From Theropithecus gelada (taxonomy: Eukaryota; Chordata; Mammalia; Primates; Cercopithecidae), in NCBI RefSeq assembly GCF_003255815.1, contig NC_037682.1:4838030-4902029 (forward strand): 64,000 nt of DNA. The letters run 5' to 3'. A model generated the notes under the pieces. The model was not told where the DNA came from and did not search any database. It saw only the letters and a list, made by a program, of their open reading frames with translations. Position numbers and translations under genes: made by a program. This document shows, piece by piece, positions 56,284-64,000 of this stretch. Numbering within the stretch: the first letter of the stretch is position 1; each line of letters begins with the position of its first letter.

Positions 56284-58800
56284 ATCCCCAGGAGCCAGCC
56301 CTGACAAGATTGGGAGGAACATCGCAGGCAGCGGTGCAGCCAGGTGAGGGAAGACTTGAGGCTGGGAAGAGTTGTGTGTGCTGGGGACAAGAACTGACGT
56401 CAGCCAGGCTGGGGCACCCTCCAACTGGGGGAATGACGGGGGACAAGGGCAGAGAGGAAGTTGGGAAGGCCAGGCCTGCAGGGCCGTCAGGCCAGGAAGG
56501 CACTGGGATCCTCTGCTGGGAAGAGGGGCTGGAAAGGCGGCCCCCACGGGGGACTGATGCTGTCTGAGCTGTGAGGTCACAATGATCCCAGGGCTGCTCC
56601 TGGGTTCAGTGAGCTGGGGGCAGGGCCCAAGAAACACATTTTAGTCAAGGCCCCCATGTATCCGGTCTGGCACAACCCCGGCAATATGCAAAGCCTCCTC
56701 TAATGATGGCTGAATCCAGGAGACCTCAACCCCTGTGATGGAAACCTCACCCCCTCTGGAGGCAGCCGACGACTCCCAGGGCAGGCCCACCTGGCTCAAA
56801 TGCAACCTGCTCCACAGAGCCAGCCCCATCCCCAGGCTTGGAGCCAAACAGGATTGCTCCTTCACAAGAAAAAAAATCAGAGCTACAGTCAGCCGTCTTA
56901 AAATCTCCCTGCATTCTTGCCTTGCCCAGTCAAGCAGCCTCAGTTTCCCCTGCTCCCTGTACCTGGCTGGGCTCCAAGCCACTCTCAACCACATACTTTT
57001 AAACTCCTTTGTCTCAGACTATGAACGGCATGGAAACTGATCGAGGACTGGGGGTGGCAGCTTGTGTGTGTGACTGCTTGGGCTCTGGAGGGTCCTTCTA
57101 CGGTCAGTGCCCTGCCCCGTCCCCCGCCCATTCCTCACCTCCATTCTCCTGTAATGGCCCCAAATGTCTGTAATGCAGCCCTCAACTTTTCATTGCCAGT
57201 GAGACTCAGATAGCAAATAGACCAAGGAAAAACAAACTATGGATCAAACTCATACTAAAGTACAAATGACTTTCTTCTCCCAAATAATTTTGATAGTGAA
57301 CAGGATAATCAGCATCAGGCCCACAGATGGCGAGGGATGGAAGGAGTGGAGGAAGAGAAGAACTTCCCATGGCAAGGGGAAAGGGAAAAAGGAGGAGGCT
57401 TGGAGGAAAGGGGACAAGGAAAACCTTTATTTCCTGCTCATCTGGCCTGGACTGAGCCAGCTGTTCCCTACCTGCTGCCCTAAACAGGGAGGCCAGCATA
57501 GCCAGAGAGGCGGCCACCGTGTGTCTGATCCCAGGGGCAATTTTAAAGTTTGCCTCAGTCCAGGGCGCCCAGCTGAAAAATCAGGGCAAAAACAGGACTA
57601 AGAACAAAGGAGGAAAAGGTTAAGAGCAAGGGGCCACACAGGGACTGAGAAATGATTTCTCAGCTAAGCGTCTGGCCTTTGGAGACGCCTCCCTGCCCAT
57701 CCATGTTGCTGGGGTCAGAGAACCCCCACTGGGAGGGTGAGGGGGAGTGAAGAAGAGACCTGGGGCTCTTCCCGGAGAATGTGCGCAGGAGCCAGCGGCT
57801 GGCTGAGAGGCCACTGGCTTCCAGATGTCCCAGCCTCCGTCAGGCCAGACCTACCCCTGCAGCCCAGGGCTGCAACCCCATCAGTGTGATATAGGGAGTC
57901 TGAGGGGAGCAGGACAAACTCTGCCTGATGTTCTATGAGCTTCCTTCCCTCCATCAGCCATCAATCCCCCAGTGCCGCGAGAGGGTCCTCTCAGCTGTGC
58001 CCAGCCACAGAAACAGCCTCTGTGCCTTGAGGAAAAATGATGTTGGCAGGCTGCACCCCATTCACACTCATGAATCCACTCCAGAAGTCTGAAGACTTTT
58101 TCCCCAGGTAAAAAAGAAAGAGGAATTAAAGAAAAGAAGGGAAGGGCAGAAAAAAAGAAAGAAAAGTGAGAACAAGGGAAAAAGAGAGCAAGATTCAGAG
58201 GCAGGGAAGACCTGAGCCTGGGAAGAGGGCAGGAATGTGCCCTGTGGGGCTGAGGCGCGTCCCTTCATGTCACATCCTGGTGCTGGTGGTGACCTGATTT
58301 TGACTCATCCAAAAAATGATCAAAAGAGAGGGAAACAAAGACTAGATATGACCAGTTCTTAATTCATCAGAACAAACAGCGTTCTGAAGAACCGGGTTCG
58401 CGGGATTGGGAACCCCCATCTTCAGAGGATCACAGTGGTCCTCTTAGGGGCTTGCCATTTTTGCTACCATGTGTAATGAGGCACCAAGAAAATCATGGGT
58501 GAGGTACTTGGGGACTGCTTGGCTTCCCAGCAAAGGGCAACGTCCTCGTGGTAAGACTTGGAGTCACATTAATTTAATCTTATCTTTAAGAAAGGCAAAA
58601 ATTGCTCAGCTCAAATGCTCTTGTTGAAGGGCCACTGGTCTCTAGACCATTGTCAGGTGATTGGGATTGTTCTGATAAGATGACAGGTCTAGGCCTGAGG
58701 AGCTGGAATTCTCCCTGATCTTGCCCTTCTCTACCCCCATCCCATTCTTTCCTCCCCTCCCTGCCTTTATTCAACACACACCAATTGATGCAGTAAAAAT
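56284..58800. other. Intergenic stretch, nothing recognised
   Basis: It is mostly unique sequence with a purine-rich segment near 58100-58200. No gene pattern is supported. Confidence 0.5.
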
Positions 58801-58806
58801 CATTGT

Positions 58807-58940
58807 TGGCTGGGTGCGGCTGAACCTGGGAGGCAGAGGTTGCAGTGAACCAAGATTGCACCATTGCACTCCAGCCTGGGCAAAAAGAATGAAACTCCAT
58901 CTCAAAAAAAAAAAAAAAAAAAAGAAAGAAAACAAAAAAA
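58807..58940 (+). mobile_element. Internally deleted Alu
   Basis: The first bases of an Alu (ggctgggtgcgg) join directly to the right-monomer stretch ctgaacctgggaggcagagg, followed by the 3' end and A-tail. The middle, about 190 bases, is missing. AAAAATCA occurs on both sides. Confidence 0.88.
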
Positions 58941-58979
58941 TCACCTCTCTATTTCCAAAGTACCATTGGTTGTATACCC

Positions 58980-59115
58980 TATTGCTCATCCTCACACAAA
59001 GTCTATGAAATACATGGCCTTTGTATTATTAGACCCATTTTGCAGATGAGGAAACTAAGGCCCAGACAATTCCTGTGGTTTACTCAAGATCTTGCAGTTG
59101 GAAGCAACAGAGGTA
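58980..59115 (+). repeat. MIR fragment
   Basis: The stretch attgctcatcctcacacaaa ... cccattttgcagatgaggaa ... aagatcttgcagttggaagc is MIR. Confidence 0.75.
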
Positions 59116-59429
59116 GAGACCCTCCCCTAATTGGTTGACCTTAACAGCAGACTTTTCCTCTGTTGTTGGTGTGAAGCTCTCCCTAGCTGTCTCAGCCACT
59201 CCTCTGTGTGTCCAACCATCTAAGGCACAAGGCGCTCCAGTAGGCAACTGTTAACTTTATAGATGTCAAGAACATCTATAAAGGCCAGATTAAAAAACAG
59301 AGAAACTCAGCTGCTATAAGTAGCTGCTAGAAGGAATTGGAAGACAACCAAGGCAGACGGGACTTGAGGGCTAAGAGAAGGGAGCTGCAGAGAAATAAGC
59401 TCAACATTTTGGAGGAGGTGGGAGGGGGG

Positions 59430-59443
59430 AGAAAGAGAGAAAG

Positions 59444-59501
<58 letters not shown>
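59430..59501. repeat. (GA)n microsatellite
   Basis: A continuous run of ga dinucleotides (about 59451-59498) inside a wider purine-rich stretch, just before the HERV-H copy. Confidence 0.95.
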
Positions 59502-59503
<2 letters not shown>

Positions 59504-59539
59504 GGAGGCAAAAATTGGAGTTCAAGCACTCACCAATCC

Positions 59540-59760
59540 CAACTCATCTGGACTGTTCTGCCCCAACGTTTCAGGGACAGCCCACACTACTTTGGCCAGG
59601 CCCTTTCTCATGATCTGCTTTCTTTTTGCCTGTCTGCCTTCCACCTTATTCAATATTTTGATGATCTTCCTCTTTGCAGCCCTTCTTATCAATCTTCCCA
59701 GCAGGACACTATCCTGCTTCTTCAACATCTCTACTCAAAGGGGTACCGAATATCCCTCTC
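59540..59760 (+). pseudogene. HERV-H reverse transcriptase fragment
   Basis: The frame that reads HYFGQAL and the YFDD catalytic box (QYFDD) identifies the RT palm. The upstream fingers are absent and the frame is closed soon after by a stop near 59768. The connection domain follows in a broken form to about 60380. Confidence 0.85.
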
Positions 59761-60529
59761 TAAGGCATAGACTTCTTCCCCTAGTGTTACCTATCTCGGT
59801 ATAATCCTCCATCAGCACACACACACGCTTCTTGCAGACTGTGTTCAGTTAATCTCCCAGACCCCAGTCTCCACCACCAGAAAACAACTCCTTTCGTTCT
59901 AAGGCGTTGTTGGATACTTCTGACTCTGGATACCAGGCTTTGCTATCCTAACCAAACCACTTTACAAGCTCACAAAGGGTAACTTAACTGATCCCATAGA
60001 CCCTAAGTCTTTTCCCCATTCCTCCTTTTGCTCTCTCATGAAGGCCCTGGAGACAGCTCCCACACTAGCACTCCCCGACTCATCCCATCCCGTTTCCTTA
60101 CACACAGCTGAAATCCAAGGCTGTGGGGCTGGAGTCCTCACATAGGAGCCAGGCCCACAACCTGTTGCCTTTCTATCAGAACAACTTGACCTCACAGTTC
60201 TAGGCTGGCCCTCATGTCTGCAAGCGGTGGCAGCCGCCGCTTTAATACTTCTAGAGGCCTTCAAAATCACAGGCTATGCTCCACTTACCCTTTACAGTTC
60301 TCACAACCTTCAAACATGAATATCCTCCTCACACCTTTCACATTTATCATCTGCCCCTCGACTCCTCCAGCTCTATTCGCTTTTGGTTGAAACTCCAACA
60401 GTAACTATTACCCATGGGCCCGATTGCAGCCCAGTTTCTCACTTAGCACCCAACACAAGTCCTGAACCACATACCTATGTTTCCCTAATACATATAGCAT
60501 CTTCCCCCTTTCCTCAGAGTTCTACTCTT

Positions 60530-60965
60530 CCAATTCCAAACCGAGACCACACTTGGCTTATTGACGGCAGTTCTAAACCCAATCAATTTTCACCAGCTAA
60601 ATCTGGATATGCTGTCGTGTCCCACACCACTATTATCAAAGCTGCTGCACTTTCCCCCGCCACCACTTCCCAACAAGCCGAACTGATTGCTTTAACTCAT
60701 GCGCTCTCTTTCGCTGAAGGAATGCACATTAACATTTATACTGACTTCAAATATGCTTTCCTCATCCTCCATAACCATGCGGTCATCTGGGCCTAAAGAG
60801 GCTTCCTTACCACACAAGGCTCTTCCATGATCAACGCCACCCTAATAAAGGTCCTTGTTAAGGCTGCTCTCCTGCTGGCCAAGGCTGGAGTCATTCATTA
60901 TAAAGGACACCAGAAACCTACTGCTCTTATTGCAAAGGAAAATGCCTATGCTGACAGGACAGCCC
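60530..60965 (+). pseudogene. HERV-H RNase H fragment
   Basis: The stretch has the RNase H landmarks WLIDGSS, AELIALTHAL and IYTDFKYAF, which carry the catalytic Asp and Glu residues. A stop follows at 60794-60796. The part after the stop (TTQGSS ... VIHYKGHQK) is still collinear with the family. It is inactive. Confidence 0.85.
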
Positions 60966-61083
60966 CAAAAATAAAAAAAATTAAAAATAAATAAATACAT
61001 AAATAAATAAAATAAAATAAAAAATAAATAAAATAAAATTTAAAAAAATAAATAAATAAAATAAAAATAAAAAAATATAAAAC
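60966..61083 (+). repeat. AAATAA/AAAT-rich tract inserted in pol
   Basis: It is composed only of A and T except for single bases, and separates RNase H from integrase. ACAGCC occurs on both sides (near 60959 and 61082). It may be the tail of an otherwise fully truncated retroposon. Confidence 0.8.
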
Positions 61084-62185
61084 AGCCAATGCCTCCACAC
61101 CCACTAATATCCTAGTCCCCACTCCAGAAGACCAGTATTTTTCTTTCTCCTTTATCACTCCCACCTACTCTTCTTCTGAAAATCTGCTCTACCAATCTTT
61201 TCCAATTCAGTGGTCCTTCGATCATGGAAAATTCATTCTTCCTACCTCACTAGCTCAATCCATTCTTTCTTCCCTTCATGATCACCTCCACGTGGGATAC
61301 AAGTCTCTGGCTTGCCTCCTGCAGCCCCTCATCTCCTTCCCTTCATGGAAATCCATCCTTAAGACCATTACCTCTCAATGCTCTGTCTGCCATGCCACCA
61401 GCCCCCAAGGCTTTCTCAGGTCTCCTCCTTTTCCTGCGCATCAGGCTCATGGATTTACTCCAACACAAGATTGGCAGATTGACTTCACTCATATGCCCCG
61501 TGTCCATAAATTTGAGTATCTGCTAGTTTGGATTGACATCTTCACCAGATGGGTCGAGGCCCTTCCCACCAGCTGGAAAAGGCTACTGCAGTCATCCCTT
61601 CCCTTCTAACAGATATAATTCCCCTATTTGGCCTTCTTACTTCTGTTCAATCTGACAATGGTACAGCTTTTTTTTTTTTTGAGATGGAGTCTCATTCTGT
61701 CGCCCAGGCTGGAGTACAGTGGTGCGATCTCGGCTCACTGCAAGCTCCACCTCCCGGGTTCACGCCGTTCTGCTGCCTCAGCCTCCTGAGAGAACTGGGA
61801 GTACAGGCACCTGCCACCACCCCTGGCTAGTTTTTTGTATTTTTGGTAGAGATGGGGTTTCACCATGTTAGCCAGGATGGTCTCGATCTCCTGACCTCGT
61901 GATCTGCCTGCCTCGGCCTCCTGAAGTGCTGAGATTACAGGCGTCAGCCACCATGCCCGGCCGACAACGATCCGGCTTTTATCGGTCAAATCACCCAGGC
62001 CGTGTCTCAGGCTCTTAGTATTCAGTGGAACCTTCATACCCCTTACCGTCCTCAATCTTCAGGAAAGGTAGAATGGACTAATGGTCTTTTAAAAATACAC
62101 CTCACCAAGCTCAGCCTCCAACTTAAAAAGGACTGGACAGTACTCCTACCTCTTGCCCTTCCCAGAATTAGAACTTGCCCTTGAA
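61084..62185 (+). pseudogene. HERV-H integrase remnant, split by an Alu
   Basis: Before the Alu: the zinc-binding His-His and Cys-Cys pairs (DHLHVGY and CSVCHA) and the first core Asp (QIDF). The Alu at 61668-61962 entered directly at the conserved Asp-Asn-Gly site, with a diverged repeat, GACAATGGTACAGC and GACAACGATCCGGC. After it: the third catalytic position in SSGKVEWTN. A stop occurs at about 62182. Confidence 0.85.
61668..61962 (-). mobile_element. Alu inserted in HERV-H integrase
   Basis: T-run 61668-61680 then a reverse-complement Alu ending catgcccggcc. The flanking repeats differ at four of 14 bases, so the insertion is not recent. Confidence 0.93.
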
Positions 62186-62985
62186 ATGCTACAGGGTACA
62201 GTCTATTTGAACTTTTATATGGATGCACTTTCTTGCTCAGCCCCAACCTTGTTCCAGACACCAGCCCTCTGGGCAACTATCTTCTAGTCCTCTAGCAAGC
62301 TAGACAAGAAATTCACCAGGCTGCTAATCTTCTCACAATCTTCCGTAGCCTCTCTAATAACTTCTCTGCTAGCATCGCAGACATATCACAGACTTTATCA
62401 ATCCTTCAGGCCCAGGTTGACTCTTTAGCTGCGGTTGTCCTCCAAGACCACCGAGGCCTTGACTTACTGCTGAAAAAGGAGGGCTTTGTATATTTTTAAA
62501 TGAAGAGTGTTGTTTTTACCTAAATCAATCTGGCCTAGTATATGACAACATAAAAAAATCAAGGATAGAGCCCAAAAATTCACCAACCAAGTAAATAATT
62601 ATGCTGAACCCCCTTGGGCACTCTCTAACTGGATGTCCTGGGTCTTCCCAATTCTTAGTCCTTTAATACCTGTTTTTCTGCTTCTCTTATTTGTACCTTG
62701 TGTCTTCCGTTTAGTTTCTCAATTCATACAAAACCACATCCAAGCCATCACCAATCATTCTATACAACAAATGCTCCTCTAACAACTCCACAATATCACC
62801 CCTTACCCCAAAATCTTTCTTCAGTTTAATCTTTCCCACTCTAGGTTCCCACGCCACCCCTAATCCCACTCAAAGCAGCCCTGAGAAAAACCGCCCATTA
62901 TCTCTCCATACCACCCCCAAAATTTTTTGCCGCTCCAACACTTCACCGCTATTTTGTTTTTCTTATTAATATAAGAAGACAAGAA
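62186..62985 (+). pseudogene. HERV-H env (transmembrane) remnant and 3' untranslated part
   Basis: The stretch around 62390-62500 keeps a typical transmembrane-subunit motif, with LQAQVDSLAAVVLQ then LDLLLKKE in one frame. It is followed by stops. A hydrophobic stretch near 62640-62720 would be the membrane anchor. Most of the surface subunit is missing. The region ends with a purine tract next to the LTR. Confidence 0.75.
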
Positions 62986-63390
62986 TGTCAGACCTCTGAG
63001 CCCAACTAAGCCATTATATCCCCTGTGACCTGCACGTATACATCCAGATGGCCTGAAGCAACTGAAGACCCACAAAAGAAGTGAGAATAGACGGTTCCTG
63101 CCTTAAGTGATGACCCTCCACCATGGTGATTTGTTCCTGCCCCACCCTAACTGATGAATTGACCTTGTGACATTCCTTCTCCTGGACAAGGAGTATCAGA
63201 AGCTCCCCACCGAGCACCTTGTAACCCCTGCCCCTGCCCGCAAGAGAAAACCCCCTTTAATTGTAATTTTCCACTACACTACTCAAATCCTATAAAACTG
63301 CCCCACCCCATCTCCCTTTGCTGACTCCTTTTTCGGACTCAGTCTGCCTCGCCTGCACCCAGGTGATTAAAAAGCTTTATTGCTCACACA
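62986..63390 (+). repeat. LTR7 (HERV-H LTR), lacking U5
   Basis: It begins TGTCAGACCTCTGAGCCCAA and includes ctgtgacctgcacgtataca, tttgctgactcctttttcgg and tgcacccaggtgattaa. It ends at tgctcacaca, right after the R region, where LTR7 normally continues into U5. An ATTAAA signal lies at 63366-63371. Confidence 0.92.

Positions 63391-63428
<38 letters not shown>
63391..63428. repeat. (CA)n then (TA)n microsatellite at the element's tail
   Basis: It lies directly between the end of the LTR R region and the second AATTGGAGTTCA repeat, in the place a poly(A) tail would occupy. Confidence 0.9.
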
Positions 63429-63429
<1 letters not shown>

Positions 63430-63639
63430 ATTGGAGTTCAGGGTACTCTAAGGAGGTAGAGTCCTAGTAAACTCTCCAGGCTTTCAATCAAGAACCCAGA
63501 AAAAGACCTACCTTCCGTAAGTCCTTAAGTCTAATCTCAAATCATCTCCAACCCTGACAGAAACCAGCTGGTCTTTCTGCATTCTGCCTGCCAAAAAGAC
63601 AAGAATCCTCTTGGAAGAAGAGAACATCATCTGGAGCCT

Positions 63640-64000
63640 CTGCATTGTCCACACGTGATATCCAAGATTCAATTAAAAATCACCACACATGCCAGGAAGC
63701 AGAGCTAAAGAATCAAGAAGCACAGAAACAAAACAAAGTAAAACAAGCAAACAAAAACCAAAGGACAATAGAAACAGACCAACAGCAGATCCAGATATTG
63801 GGGTAATTAGACACATCTGTTAATATGATGAATACAGTAAATGCAAAGATGGAGAATTTCACTTGAGAATGAGAATGTACAGATAGAATCCAATGGGAAT
63901 TCCAAAGCCAAAAATGATAACTCAAAAGGTAGGTAGAGCTGCAGATTAGATAGAATATAAGAGATTAGCTAAACTGAAAGATGGTTAATAGAAAGCATTA
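63640..64000 (+). mobile_element. Old L1 (L1M-type) fragment, continues past the window
   Basis: The stretch agaaacagaccaacagcaga, tccagatattggggtaatta and gacacatctgttaatatgat matches the ORF1-proximal part of old L1 elements. Confidence 0.7.

Larger units (their letters stand above)
59524..63390 (+). mobile_element. Decayed HERV-H copy: partial pol, env remnants and 3' LTR7
   Basis: This is an old endogenous gammaretrovirus-like element of the HERV-H family. It begins inside the reverse transcriptase, with no 5' LTR, gag or protease, and runs through RNase H, integrase, env remnants and an LTR7 lacking U5. A separate A-rich tract (60966-61083) and an Alu (61668-61962) interrupt it, and stops and frame shifts break every reading frame. 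The flanks share AATTGGAGTTCA (59512-59523 and 63429-63440). It is not capable of making a working protein. Confidence 0.9.

Overview
This is nuclear DNA from a primate. It has low coding density, long introns with consensus splice sites, many Alu elements with clear target-site duplications (TSDs), L1PA tails and a HERV-H/LTR7 retrovirus-derived element. The one protein-coding gene is the 5' third of ANO1 (TMEM16A, the calcium-activated chloride channel), read on the minus strand. The exons translate to an ANO1 N-terminus that differs from the human protein, as I recall it, at about eight of 299 residues. A non-human catarrhine, probably an Old World monkey, is my inference; the sequence alone does not fix the species.

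Layout, in the direction of ANO1 transcription (high to low coordinates): a GC-rich promoter/CpG island (about 43430-44260) holds exon 1 and its leader. Eight constitutive coding exons follow at 43743-43850, 34375-34707, 18629-18727, 17657-17808, 16020-16074, 13390-13441, 10386-10441 and 5264-5305. A 66-nt cassette (exon 6b, alternative segment b) lies at 10954-11019. All junction phases agree, giving residues 1-299 without a break; the rest of the gene lies beyond position 1. The leader carries a 16-codon uORF whose stop overlaps the ANO1 start codon (ATGA).

The introns hold Alus of both orientations, L1 tails, ancient L2/MIR/MER/MaLR-type debris, two long purine tracts (1-680 and 28955-29385), a CATC-type satellite block (1930-3290), a 54-57 bp minisatellite (23576-23802) and a run of C7A-like repeats that could form a G-quadruplex on the ANO1 sense strand (16320-16365).

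The region upstream of ANO1 (44.2-64 kb) has no gene I can support. It holds a retroposed U6 snRNA pseudogene with a TSD, MER5- and MER1-like DNA-transposon fossils, several Alus, and a decayed HERV-H piece (59524-63390) containing reverse transcriptase, RNase H, integrase, env remnants and an LTR7. The HERV-H piece lacks its 5' half and U5, ends about 19 nt after an ATTAAA signal, and is flanked by a 12-bp direct repeat. This looks like an L1-mobilised retrocopy rather than a normal provirus. I found no new defence, CRISPR or operon-like system. The most unusual structures are that HERV-H copy, a chimeric Alu retroposon at 6181-6664 carrying a copy of sequence from about 1.3 kb away, and the overlapping uORF.
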